Assembly (NCBI GenBank): GCA_001510575.1
Contig: LNGK01000004.1
Coordinates: 3,656,667-3,720,666, forward strand
Length of the DNA stretch: 64,000 nucleotides
Source: Knoxdaviesia capensis
Taxonomy: Eukaryota > Ascomycota > Sordariomycetes > Microascales > Gondwanamycetaceae
Reading direction: 5' to 3'
Shown: positions 35,153-46,224 of the stretch, one piece after another
Layout: every line of letters starts with the position of its first letter
How positions within the stretch are numbered: position 1 is the first letter of the stretch
The notes under the pieces: generated by a model
What the model saw: only the letters and a program-made list of their open reading frames with translations
What the model was told of the DNA's origin: nothing
Database searches by the model: none
Translations under genes and position numbers: made by a program

Positions 35153-36604
35153 ATGACTGCTGATCCTCCTCTAGCTGCTGGGTCAGCTCCAGCTTCTACT
35201 CCAGCTGAACTTCCCGCAAGCACACCAGTCCCTGCTCCCGCACAGGACCCCGCCTCGACATCCTCCCCTGCCGCTGCAAAATCATCCTCGACAAACGACA
35301 GCAAAACCCCTAAAGCCGCGGCTACAACTTCGGAGAACGCATCTACAACCGACGATAAGAAAATGAGTGGAGCTGCTTTGAAGGCGCAGAAAAAGGCCGA
35401 GAAGGCGGCCCGAAGAGCCCAGTCGAAGACCACCGTGCCGGCTGGTGCTGGCCCGGCCCAAGGACTCCCGGCTGACGGAAAGCCTCCCAAGGGCAAGGGC
35501 AAGCCGGAGGGCACCCAAGGCCCGGCTGGCCCGGCCGGCCGGCCTGCCCAGTCTCGCGCCCCTGGCGCCTCGACTGCGGTCATCGTGCCCGTTGTTACAC
35601 CGAAGGAAGAGGGCCCCACGATTCCCGAGTGCTACAGCCACCTCCCCATGGCCCGGCGCATCCCCATCTCGCAGGCCGACAAGGACGTGCACCCGGCGAT
35701 CCTGGCCCTGGGCCAGCAAATGAGCGCGTTCACGATTTCCGACAGCGTCACGCGCGTGCAGGCCACCCTGCTGGCGCTCAAGCAGGTGATCCGCTCGTAC
35801 ACCACGCCGCCCGGCGCGGCCTTCTCGCGCCACTTCACCGCCCACGTGCTGAACCCGCAGGTCGAGTACCTCGCTGCCTGCCGCCCGATGTGCTTCTCGA
35901 TGGGCAACGCCATCCGCTGGCTCAAGCTGCAGATCTCCAAGCTGGACATGGACACGCCCGAGGCCGACGCCAAGGCCTTCCTCGCCGAGCAGATCGACCT
36001 GCTGTTGCACGAGCGCATCACCCTGCCCAACAGCATCATCACCGCCAACGCGGCGCACCTGATCCGCGCCGGCGAGGTCATCCTCACCTTTGCGAACCAC
36101 ATGCTGATCGAGCGCATTCTGCTGCACGCGCGCGCGCAGGGCAAGACCGACTTCCGCGTGTTCGTGCTCGACGACACCGTGCAGCCGACCGGCCGCGACC
36201 TCGTCAAGAAGCTGCACGACGCCGGCGTCGACGTGGTGTACTACGTCGGCATCGGCAGCGTGATGGCCGCCCTGCAGGAGGCCACGCTGGTGCTCGTCGG
36301 CGCCGAGGCCATGTTCAGCAACGGCGCCATGTACGCGCGCGCCGGCACCGCCGACGTGGCCATTGCCGCCCACCACGCCGGCGTGCGGCTGATCGGCGTG
36401 TGCCACGCCATCAACTTCACCGAGCGGCTCGCGCTGGACTCTATGACCTACAACGAGCTGGACCCCAGCATCGACGCCGACGACGGCGTCCGCCTGCTCT
36501 TCGATACCACCCACCCCGAGCACATCTTCGAGATGGTTACCGATTTCGGCGAGTCCCCTATCGCCAGCATCCCCGGCATTCTCCGCAAGCTAGAGGACCT
36601 CTGA
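35153..36604 (+). CDS. GCD2: Translation initiation factor eIF2B subunit delta
   Basis: A single exon gives 483 residues. ATG 35,153 is the first in-frame ATG. Residues 1-150 are Ala/Pro/Ser/Lys-rich and low complexity, as is usual for this subunit. The regulatory-subunit core occupies about 160-483: HPAILALGQQMSAFTI, the helical segment with HVLNPQVEYLAACRPMCFSM, then the Rossmann-like half with LLHARAQGKTDFRVFVLDD, YVGIGSVMAALQEATLVLVG, NGAMYARAGTADVA and ERLALDSMTYNELDP. eIF2B is the decameric guanine-nucleotide exchange factor for eIF2. The alpha/beta/delta subunits sense phosphorylated eIF2 in general amino-acid control. It is tandem with mtIF3 upstream and convergent with the small membrane-protein gene downstream. 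Confidence 0.95.
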   Translation: MTADPPLAAGSAPASTPAELPASTPVPAPAQDPASTSSPAAAKSSSTNDSKTPKAAATTSENASTTDDKKMSGAALKAQKKAEKAARRAQSKTTVPAGAGPAQGLPADGKPPKGKGKPEGTQGPAGPAGRPAQSRAPGASTAVIVPVVTPKEEGPTIPECYSHLPMARRIPISQADKDVHPAILALGQQMSAFTISDSVTRVQATLLALKQVIRSYTTPPGAAFSRHFTAHVLNPQVEYLAACRPMCFSMGNAIRWLKLQISKLDMDTPEADAKAFLAEQIDLLLHERITLPNSIITANAAHLIRAGEVILTFANHMLIERILLHARAQGKTDFRVFVLDDTVQPTGRDLVKKLHDAGVDVVYYVGIGSVMAALQEATLVLVGAEAMFSNGAMYARAGTADVAIAAHHAGVRLIGVCHAINFTERLALDSMTYNELDPSIDADDGVRLLFDTTHPEHIFEMVTDFGESPIASIPGILRKLEDL

Positions 36605-37279
36605 ATCGGCCTGTGCCTTCGTTTCTTCGGTTGGCTGGATTCCCTTGCTTTCTTTTTCCTCCTCTCTCTCTTCTTCTGTTTCTCTTCGGGTTGCATGTCT
36701 CTTTAGGCGCAGTTTGGGTTCATGTCATTGGGTGGATTCCTCTTGACAACGGGCAATTAGGGGCGAATTTCGGCGTGACTTTGGGGTGTTTTTCTCTTTT
36801 CTCTCTTCTTCTTCGGTAGAATCCCCTCTGCCCGTCCTGCCTCGTGGTATTCTGTACTAGCGAACGGTTGGATTAGGTGGTTCACAAAACTCGAAATAAA
36901 AAGTCCTGTTTTCCTCTATGTGGTTTGGTGCAGTCCATATGAAGTTTTTATGATCAGTTGTAGTATATGCTGCGGTATAAGGGCGGATGTAACAGAACAG
37001 CATCTCTTTGTACAAAGAAAATATTGGAACAGATCTCTTCAACTAGCCCTAACCGCCTGAGTAGAGCTCTTGAGAGCAACACCCTCTCTCCTCGATTGAT
37101 TCTGGTGGTATGACACCGCGCTCTCCATTTCGCCCGCTCATGTATGAGCGGGTAGTACGGAGCCAATGCGTCACTTTAAAAACAGTCCTCTCTGAAAAGA
37201 AAAAGAAAAAGAATAACACCAGTTACCGGCTCCCGAAGTTTGATTTTGTATCGTCGCTGGCTTATAGATCGCCGTCCGT
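36605..37279. other. Convergent 3' region, no gene seen
   Basis: This is the 3' flank shared by eIF2B delta (plus) and the small membrane protein (minus). It is T-rich at 36,640-36,700 and then mixed. Only short frames occur, with no recognisable product. Confidence 0.6.
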
Positions 37280-37670
37280 TCACGCCTCGGCGGCAGCTGC
37301 GTCACGCTCGGCCTTCCGTGCCCGCTTCTCGAGTAACCGGTTCTTGCGTTCGGTGATCATGGATGTTTGCTTCTCGTCGATTCCCTGCAGCCAGTATCCG
37401 AAGCTGGCGCCGCCGGCCATGTATATCGGGTACACCCAGAGGGACCCCTTGTTGAAGAAAGGACGCATCTCAATGCCCATCTGCCACCAGCGGACGGCAA
37501 AGCCTGCAGACGAGAAGAAACGTAACAAAGTTAGCCAGTGTCGGAGAGAGAGAGTCTGGTGGGATCAGTGTCTGTATTCAGTGGCTCGCTGCCCTTGCTG
37601 GAAAGCAATTGACGAGCCGTGGACTGGCAAACGCACCGAAGCCGCTCCAGAAAAGAATCCGGGACACCAT
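37280..37670 (-). CDS. Small mitochondrial inner-membrane-type protein, probable complex I accessory subunit
   Basis: There are two exons, 37,670-37,637 (34 nt) and 37,503-37,280, giving 85 residues. The first exon is too short to stand out as an ORF. It encodes MVSRILFWSGF and joins in frame to the second exon, restoring a GFGFAVRWWQMGIEMRPFF segment that I recognise as typical of a small fungal family. One hydrophobic segment (about 34-50, WVYPIYMAGGASFGYWL) is followed by a highly basic helix (about 60-80). This layout is common in accessory subunits of NADH:ubiquinone oxidoreductase, and I recall related fungal proteins annotated that way, but I cannot name the subunit. A CCAAT box about 260 bp upstream fits HAP-complex control of respiratory genes. 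Confidence 0.75.
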
Positions 37671-38366
37671 TGTAGTTGTAGGTCGAAATGAGGAAGTGCG
37701 CAGTTCGCTGTAGTGAGATCCTATCACGAGACAAGATGGAGTGGCGTATTCGGTAGGAATATGGCCGCTCTTCGCTGGATTTGGTTGGCTTCAATTCGAC
37801 TTGTCGTTCGGGATCTGGGTGGTCATGATCTTCAAGTTCGATTGACTGGTGCAATGCGAGGAAAAGCATCGGTTGATTCTTGGTCTTTTTGGCTGACTCA
37901 GCGCTGTTTTATTCGCGGTAATCCTATTGGTCGGTGCGCTTATGTCAGACCTCCCCTGTTAATTTGTTCGGATCAGAAGCGCGATGGACAGCAATTTCGC
38001 GTTGGCTTCTCTTTTTCTATCTTTTTTTTTTTTTGTTGGAGAACTTCTTTTCCTCTCTGACATGCCTAGCCCAGACACGTTTTCCAGGAAGCAAAGTGAT
38101 TGTTGTCATCTGGAGACTTCCTTTAAATCCCCTTTCACTTTCTTTCCCCCCCAATAAGCCACTCCCTTCTTCATTTTCTCCGTTCATCAACACAGCGCAT
38201 CCATTGTCCGCTGCCAGGCCGTACGACTGCCCCATATCTACTGGGTTCTGCAGCCCGTTGGTTAATCGGTTGCTCCCTCTTTGTGTCATTTCCCCATGGT
38301 TTTCCGGAAGTTCTATCCCAACATCTGGCTACGGAAATAATCCAATACAGACAGGCGCCGTCGAGC
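37671..38366. promoter_or_regulatory. Divergent promoter region with a CCAAT box
   Basis: About 700 bp separates the small membrane-protein gene (minus) and SHG1 (plus). A CCAAT pentamer lies on the minus strand at 37,926-37,930, about 260 bp from the minus-strand start codon. The right half is pyrimidine-rich on the plus strand (38,000-38,300), as expected for the SHG1 leader. Confidence 0.5.
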
Positions 38367-41242
38367 ATGGCTGCCGTGTCCAGCAGCGAGTTCGCTGGGG
38401 ACACCTCGCTACAAAACCCCATCCAACGCAAATACAAAGCCTCCGACCTTCCATTACCGTCAGCTACTCGAGCCGCCATTGAGTCGTTGGCAACCAGCTT
38501 CAAGAAGAAGGGCGACTACGATACCCTGCGCAAGCAAGTTTGGGTCAACTTTGAAGCAAGTGTATGTTGCAGTCCTAATCCCTCTTCCCTCAGCCTCGTT
38601 GGGCGCATTAACTCTAACCGCCTCCGCGCAAACAGGACTACGAGGCCCAAGTTACCAAATCCATCCTCGAGGTCGCCGAACGCGAAGTCGAACGCAATCC
38701 CACCCAACTTCTCACCATCGGCCGCGGAAAGGCCGCGGCCCTCATCGACGGAGCCCTCGAGCGCTCGGGCGTGTATCAGAAAGCCGAAGAGGTCATCGCC
38801 CAGCTGATTGACGTCCGCGCAATCGAAGAACGGATCCGGGAAATCAGACGTCTCGAAATCGGCGACGAAGAAGCCGAAGCTGAGAGAGTCCGTGGATCGA
38901 AGACCGACGCCGAATACGAGGCCGAAACTACTGCGCGCCGAGACGAGCGGGAACGGGCCCGTGAAGAGATACGTCGGAAAGAACTCGAAATCGAAGAGGA
39001 GAAGCGACGAGCTGCGAAAGAAGAACGCCGCAAACAGGATAAGGAGCGTGAAGCAGCCGAGCAGAAGCGCCAGGAAGAACGGGACGCTCGGCGCAAAGAG
39101 CGTGAGCGGCTCCGCGAAGAACGGGAACGTGAGCGCGAAAAAGAGCGGCAGGAGCGAGACCGAGCTCGTGAACGTGACCGCGATCGTGACCGAGACCGTG
39201 ATCGTGACCGTGATCGTGACCACGATCGGGACCGCTCGGACCGTGATCGACACCGAGACCGAGATTCTGAGAAGCACCGAACCCGCGACCGAGAGGCTGA
39301 TCGTGAGCGGGACAAGGACCGCGACCGAGACCGTGATAGAGACCGCTCCCGGCGTCGCGAGCGCCGCACCTCTGCCGAGCGCGAACGGTCCCGCCAAAGA
39401 CGCCGCCGAGAACACGACGAGCAGCGCGAGCGCATCAAGCAGAATCTGTCCCAGGAGGACCATGAACGACTGGAACAGGAAGCTCTAGCCAACCTCCTCC
39501 GCGAAAGCGAACCCACTCGAACAGTCCCCAAACAACCTGAACCCGAAGAAGTCGACGAAGAAGAGCTTCCCCTCCCTCCCCCCCCTCGTCGTTTAGCACC
39601 CGCCTCCGCTATTACCATCAAAGCAGGAAGGGATTCCACCAAGACTTCAGATACCAAGAAAACCATGGATGTTGACGTCGACACAAAGATGTTTGATGCG
39701 GATTCCGAAGTCAAGGTTGCTGCAATCTCATTGGTCCCTTCAGCCATCGTGGATACAGCCGCCGAGATTGTCTCCTCGGCAGCCAGTCTGTCGACGCCTC
39801 AGAATGCAGCAAAGGATGACGCTCCATCTGCACCCCCTACCAAATCACTCCGCGACGAAGAGGCTGAAAGAAACAAAGAGCGGGCGCGAGACCGGGAATC
39901 CCACCGGGACCGCGATCGGGATGATCGCGATGTGGACCACTCATCTTCTAAGAAAGATCAGCGGGTGCGCGACAAGCGTTCCCTTTCTCCCAAGCGCGAG
40001 CGTGCTTCGTCAGTGTCTCAGCGCAAACGCGATCGGTCTCGATCCAAGGCCCGGGACGACCGTCGTGCGAGAAGCCGTACGCGGAGTCGAGATCGGCGCC
40101 GAGATCACAGCCGGGGTGGCCGCAGACACCGGAGCCGATCAGTTGCGGCCTCAACGAAACGAGCTCGCACTCGGTCACGGTCACACCGAGGGGATCGAAC
40201 CGAGCCACGTGTGGAAGCTTCTCGCAAGGAGAGAAGTCGGTCACGGCACCGCACCGATCGCAAAGACCCAAGCCGATCTCGCACCCGCAAAGAACGCAGT
40301 CGTTCGCGACAGCCTCCCTCACGGCGGTCAGACCGTCGTGAGCGTACCCGCACCCCGCCTCCTCGCACGCGGTCTCCGTCGGTCCGTGTACCGCAGAAAC
40401 GGCCACGGTCGCCGTCAGCCACCACCAACGCCCCTCTTGCACCGCCTCCTGGTTTAGATAAGGAAGAACGAGAAGCCTGGAAGCAGGCCGAGGTGAAGAA
40501 GCGGGAGAAGGAGGCCAAGGCGTACTTGGCAGCACAGCGACAGGCCCGCGAAAAGGGCCTCCCAGTTCCGGGAATTGATGACAAGCGGCCAGCCACTGGC
40601 GACAGTCCCTCGGATGTTAAGCGCAGCTGGAACCTAGAGGATATCGACCGCTATGTTCCGCCGGGTCGTGATCGCGAGCACCCGCATGAGGCTGACGGTG
40701 TCCGCGACCGTGAACGTGAGCGTGAGCGGGATCGGGACCGCGAGAGAGACCGGGACAGAGCTCGTGAGAGAGACCGGGATCGGGACCGAACCAGAGACCG
40801 AGACCGAGACCGTGACCGTGACCGCGACCGCGACAGAGACCGGGAGCGTCGACGCAGTCGCACTCGGAGCCGGGAGCGGCGGCGAGACCGGTCGCGTGAC
40901 CGTAGCAAGGGCCGCAATCGGGATCGGGACCGTCGTGACCGCAGTCGACACCGCAGCCAGGACCGCGAGCGGGATCGCGAGCGGGATCGAGAGAAGCCGC
41001 GAGAGCGGTCCAAGTCTCGCGACCGCGACCGCGACCGCGACCGCGACCGGGACCGACACCATCGGAGCGACCGTGATCGCGACAGAGACAGAGATCAGCC
41101 CAGAGAACGCAATCGTGATCGGTCGCGTGACCGTGACCGTGATCGGGAGCGTGAACGGGACCGAGACCGAGACCGGGACCGGGACCGGGAGAAGGACAGC
41201 CGTCGCAGCCGTCGCAGCCGCAGTCGAAGCACCAGCCGGTAG
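38367..41242 (+). CDS. SHG1: COMPASS (Set1C) Shg1-family subunit with giant RD/RS-rich tail
   Basis: There are two exons, 38,367-38,561 and 38,636-41,242, with a 74-nt intron (GTATGT donor, CTCTAAC branch-like site, ACAG acceptor). They give 933 residues. The Shg1/BOD1-type domain is at about 25-135: KKKGDYDTLRKQVWVNFEAS, then KSILEVAEREVERNP and RGKAAALIDGALERSG. The rest is extremely charged: Glu/Arg coiled-coil-like sequence (130-230), Arg-Asp dipeptide repeats (about 235-325 and 770-930) and RS-like segments (about 500-640). Yeast Shg1 has only about 140 residues, whereas animal BOD1L proteins are also very long. Shg1 is a component of the histone H3K4 methyltransferase complex. The tail resembles RNA-processing factors, so links to transcription-coupled RNA processing are possible. 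Confidence 0.85.
38562..38635 (+). other. Intron of SHG1
   Basis: A 74-nt intron with GTATGT donor, an internal CTCTAAC branch-like site and CAAACAG acceptor. Removing it joins ..NFEAS to DYEAQV.. in frame within the conserved Shg1 domain. Confidence 0.85.
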
Positions 41243-41994
41243 CTGGGCTGTCCCTTGGCCATGAGAAATGCCTTTTTCTTAGACTCCTGTATTATCTTGG
41301 CCCATCAATAATAGACTACACTAATTTTAATCACTGTCTCAGATGCTCTTCCGTTCATGCACCACCGTGCATGCTTGACTAGACATTGTCTTTTTTTTTC
41401 TGGTGAACCCATAATCATAGCTATCAGACAAGCTTCAACTACATCATAATTACTTCTCGTATCATCCAGGCCATTTGCTTCCTATGTCAACTGCCAAAGA
41501 TAGTCATGGGTGCTTAGGGTCTAGGGTTACGAGTGGCTGACTTTTCCATTTAGCCGAAGATCACCCTTGAACTTCAACCCCTCCCCCACCTTTCAACCAA
41601 GTTGTTTGTACCTTCTATTTTCTATCGGCTGTTTCCTCTTTCCTGCCTGGAGCTTCCTTCCTAGTATAATTAATTGCCAGTGTTATATTGTGGTGCAACT
41701 TATTTCTTTTCTCTCTCCACGACTTGACTCTGGACTTCATCCTTCTTCTCCTTTCCTTTTTCCCCTCCACCCACATCTCATAACTTCTTTTTTTTTTTGC
41801 CGTTTATATTTCTTTTTCCTTGTCTCTTTATTTCCTCCTTTCTATTCCCCCTTACTCAAAACTCTCACTGTTTTCACTAAGCATCTTTATGAATGGGCAC
41901 GCAGGCCCGGTGAGCTTGGTTTGAAAATAGATGCTCGATTTTGAAATCCCCCCTTCTCTCTCTCCGAATATCAGATCTTGAAAGTCCGCCCACT
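41243..41994. other. Intergenic: SHG1 3' flank and CAND1 promoter/leader
   Basis: A doublet of telobox-like motifs lies at 41,514-41,527 (TTAGGGT followed by TAGGGTT). From about 41,570 to 41,960 the plus strand is pyrimidine-rich, consistent with the CAND1 leader. No coding sequence is apparent. Confidence 0.55.
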
Positions 41995-44900
41995 ATGTCG
42001 CAAGCCAGTCATTTACAGAATCCGACCACCAGCACGGTGATGTCGTTGATCCAGAAATTGACCGATGTCGACCCGGATTATCGCTTCATGGCCCTCACGG
42101 ACCTTCATCAGGTGCTCACGGCTGGCCGTCCTGATCTCCTCAGCCAAGACTATAACATTGCTGCGCGCACTGTCGACAGCCTTATGAAGGCTCTCGATGA
42201 TCAAAATGCCGAGGTTCAGAATCTAGCTGTGAAATGGTCCGTATTGCCCATCTGAGCGGGGTTAGGGTTCAAGAGGCCAGGCGCAAATGCAAACGATTAC
42301 TTACTAATGTCTGGTTTTCTATATAGTGTGGCCCCCCTCGTTGCTCGAGTTCCTCCGCCGATTGTCGGCCCGATGCTGGAGAAGCTTGTCTCTCTGAAGC
42401 TGAAGAATACGGTCGACAACACGCTCCCCAGCCTGGCGCTTCGATCTGCCATCATGGCCCTCCCCCATCCGATCCAGGGCATTGCCCATTCCATGCCGGT
42501 CCAGAACGCATATACCGCTCTCAGCCGGGTGGTGATCATTCGTCTGATCGGTCGCGCCCGTCCCGAAGGCCTCGCCGGTCCTCCCGATGCCAACACAACT
42601 TCCGACGCCGACATGACTCCCGAAGCTGTTGACGTTTTCATCGAGGTCATCCGCTCGTTTGGATCGATGCTGTCCCCTCTAGAGATCGAGGCCTTGCTGG
42701 ATACTCTAATTCTCCGCCTGGCCAGCGAGCAGGGCTCTCCTGCCATGCGGAAGCGTGCTGTAGTAGCTATTTCGATTCTCTGCGTGTATCTCCCCGATCC
42801 CCTCTTGGAGGCCCTGATCTCGCGCGTCATTCTGTCTCTCAAGACCAAGAATGTTTCTTCGCTCACTACGCGGTTGTACATTTCCATTTTTGGATCCATG
42901 GCCCGATCTGTTTCGCAGCGTTTCGCCAAGCACCTCGGCCACATTGTCCCGTTCATTCTCGCCCCTCTCAATGAGGCTGACCTCCAAAAGCACCTCGACC
43001 TCATCACCAACGGCGAGGATGCCGAATCCGACTACGCAGAAATCCGGGAGGCGTCGCTGGTTGCTCTAGAAGCTTTCCTTGCGTCGTGCCCTCAGGAGAT
43101 GAAGCCGTACACGGACGACACAATTGCCGCCTGTTTGAGATTCATCAAGTATGATCCGAACTACGCCATCGACGACGAGGATCAGGATATGGTCGACGAG
43201 GATGACGTACCCGCCAGTGATGACGACGACGAGTTCGACGCCGGCGACGATGATGACGATTTTGGAGACGACGACGATGTCTTCGATGACAATGACTACG
43301 ATGACTCGAGCTGGAAGATCCGCCGTTGCGCCGTCAAGGTCATGTACACCGTCATCTCCACTCGGGGTAGCGGAGACCTCCTCGATAACGGTGTTCTTTA
43401 CGCGAAGGCGGCTCCGGCCCTTATCAAGCGGTTTGATGAACGCGACGAGAACGTGCGTCTAGAAGTCATATCCACGCTCTCTCTGCTCATTCGGAAGACT
43501 GGTGAAGGCGTGTACCTGACGCAGGCCGACGACACCGATGCGGACATTCTGCATACTATGCCGGTGAATCGGAAGCGTCGGCGCCAGAGCAGTGTTGGAG
43601 GAGCCGTGGGCCGTCCCCTTTCCATGACCGAGGCCGGTCTGGTCTCTCCGATTCTCGAAAAGCCCCCGGCCAGTGGCCCGCGAGCTGATCTGGCCCGAGT
43701 GGCTCCGGCCATCATTAAGGCTGCTGTCAAGCTCCTCAAGGCCAAGGTCATCCCCACCAAGCAAGCGTCGTTGAATCTCCTCGATGATATGGTCAATGTT
43801 CAGCGCGGTGGGCTGTCTGACTACTTTGACAGCATCATCGATCTTGTGCTGGAGTGCATTCGCGAGCCGACCTCCCACACCACTTCTTCTCTTGCCGCTG
43901 CGTCTGGAAACTCGTCAGCCACTCAGAGCACGCTCCGTGTGGCGGCGCTAAAATTCCTCAGTGATATTGTTAAGAGACATTCCTCGAGTGTGCTCAGCAG
44001 TTACTTCCCCAAGATCGTTGGTGGTGTTGTGAAGGCAGTTGGTGACCGGTTCTACAAGATCTCGGGCGAAGCTATCCGCACAGTTGAGGAAATTGTAATT
44101 GCCATCACCCCGCCGCGGTCGCGCATGACGGCAAGCAAGTACAAGGGCGAGCTGCAGCAGCTTTACTCGGTGCTTGTCGATCGTACGCGGGAGCAGAACG
44201 TCGATGCCGAAGTTCGGCAGCGGGCTATCCACGCCCTGGGGGTTCTCTTGTCTCGGACGAGCAGCGGTGAGGGTATCGCGCTTTTGTCCCCTGAGAATCG
44301 CCAGCAGGCTCTGGGGCTGCTGCTGGATCGCATCAAGAACGAGACATCGCGGTTGTATGCCGTCCGGGCTATTGAAAGTGTCGCTGCGTTTAGCGCCACG
44401 CCGGGACAGTTTGACGCAGTCTGGGTTGAAGAAGTGGTGCAGGAGCTGGCCGGCCAACTCCGCAAGGCTAAGCGCGCACTCCGAGGTTCCAGCATCCATG
44501 CGTTGAAGAACTTGGTTACTTCCCCGGCCTGTGCTCGGCTCATAAGCACGGCGAGCGTGCAGCGTCTCACCGAGTCCCTGATTCCGGTGGTGTCATCGGT
44601 GGACACGCAGCTGATGGGCCCGGCTCTAGAGATCCTGGCGGCGCTCATCAAGATCGATGCTAAGATCGTGGTTGTTCCGGCCCTCACCGAGGCTATTCTC
44701 CAGCTGTTGGCCACCAAGTCCACGAATGTTGTCCAGGATCAGCTGTTGTCACTGGTGGTCGCGGTTGGCACCAGCGGCCAGGGCCGAGATCTAATGGCGG
44801 GTCTTCTTAAGAACGTCGACACCTCGGTCGATTCTACCGCTCTTGGACAGGTTATTGGCTGTCTCCTTGTTTCGGGTGGATCGACGACCGAAGTTAGCAT

Positions 44901-46224
44901 CGACTCATTTATCTCCGTGCTGCAGACTGGGCAGACTTCCGATTCTCGGGTCATCTTCGCGCTTTCGGTCCTCGGTGAAGCTGGCATGCGCATGGGACGG
45001 TCTTCGCCGTTGGCGCCCAGCCTGTTCCTTTCCCAGTTCCGTGCTGAGCCAGACCAGGTGTCTCTGTCTGCGGCTACTGCTCTGGGCCGTGCCGGATCTG
45101 GAAACATTGCTGTGTATCTACCGGTGATCCTGCAGGCGATGGAGAAGCAAGGAAGCACGCAGTACCTGCTCACCCAGAGCATGAAGGAGATTCTGCAGCA
45201 GCCGGTGGGTTTGACGGCTGAGCTGGGCACGTACGCGCCGGAGATTTGGCAGAAGCTGCTGGTGGTTGCAGCGTCGACGGAGAGCAAGGTGGCGTGTGCC
45301 GAGTGCATTGGCCGTCTGGTGATCATTGAGCCGACGGTGTTCATGCCCAAGCTCCGGGAGCTCCTGGACCAGTCGACGGTGCTCTCCATTCGGAGTATGG
45401 CGGTCCAGGCCGTCCGCTATACCCTTCCGGAGAGCGACGAGGCATTTGACGCGGTGCTCAAGAAGGTGCTGGTGGAAGTTCTCCTGACCATCCTGCAGGA
45501 CCCGGATATGGAGATTCGCCGTCTGGCGATGACGGCTCTCAACTCGGCGGCTCACAACAAGCCGGATCTGATTCTGCCCAACCTGGGCGAGCTGATGCCG
45601 TTTGTGATGAAGGAGTCGGTGATCAAGCCGGAGCTGATCCGGGAGGTGATGATGGGGCCGTTCAAGCACACGGTTGATGATGGGCTTGAAGTCCGCAAGG
45701 TACGGATGTCTGCCGTGTTACTGGGTTTTATCTATACGTAGCAACATACTAACTTGTCCTTCATATTCTTCCAGAGCGCCTACGAGACTTTGTACGCCCT
45801 GATGGAGACGGCCTTCTCGAGAATCAATAGCATTGATTTCTTCGACCGGGTGATTGCCGGGCTGAGCGACGACCACGATATCCGGTCGTTGTGCAACCTC
45901 ATGGTGTCGAAGCTGATTGTGATCGACGCCGACGAGACGTCCCGGCGCCTGGACTCGATTGCCACGGCGTACCGGGCGATTCTGTCGGTCAAGCTGAAGG
46001 ACACGGCAGTGAAGCAGGACATTGAGAAACAGGAGGATGCGAACAAGGGCGTGCTGCGGGTGACGCTGCTGCTGGGGGCGCGGGTTAAGTCGGCGCCGGC
46101 GGGCGCGAGCTTCTCCAATGCCGGCACGGTGTGGACGTCGTACTGGGAGTGGGTGAGCAAGGATTTTGCCCAGCAGATTCGGAGTCTGCAGGAGGAGACT
46201 CGCCAGTTGGATGCTACTCGTTAG
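41995..46224 (+). CDS. CAND1: Cullin-associated NEDD8-dissociated protein (CAND1/TIP120), full length
   Basis: There are three exons: 41,995-42,236, 42,327-45,699 and 45,775-46,224. They give 1,354 residues, slightly longer than human CAND1. HEAT repeats run throughout. An N-terminal repeat begins MSLIQKLTDVDPDYRFMALT. The long acidic insertion (about 390-430, many Asp/Glu) is followed by SSWKIRRCAVKVM. The C-terminal domain ends with KQDIEKQEDANKGVLR near a cullin/Rbx1-contacting region. The protein exchanges substrate receptors on cullin-RING ubiquitin ligases by binding un-neddylated cullin. The first intron has an unusual GTCCGT donor, but splicing it joins ..NLAVK-C-VAPLVA in frame. The gene is undivided, unlike the split candA-N/candA-C pair reported for Aspergilli. 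Confidence 0.95.

Noticed and set aside
35282..36523. 413-codon minus-strand and 396-codon plus-strand frames overlapping eIF2B delta
   Set aside because: Codon-bias shadows of the eIF2B delta gene, with His/Arg/Val-rich or Arg/Ala-rich low-complexity translations.
38516..39747. Long minus-strand frames antisense to SHG1
   Set aside because: The six-base periodicity of Arg-Asp codons keeps other frames open (Arg-Ser or Val/Thr/Ile repeats). No independent evidence of a gene.
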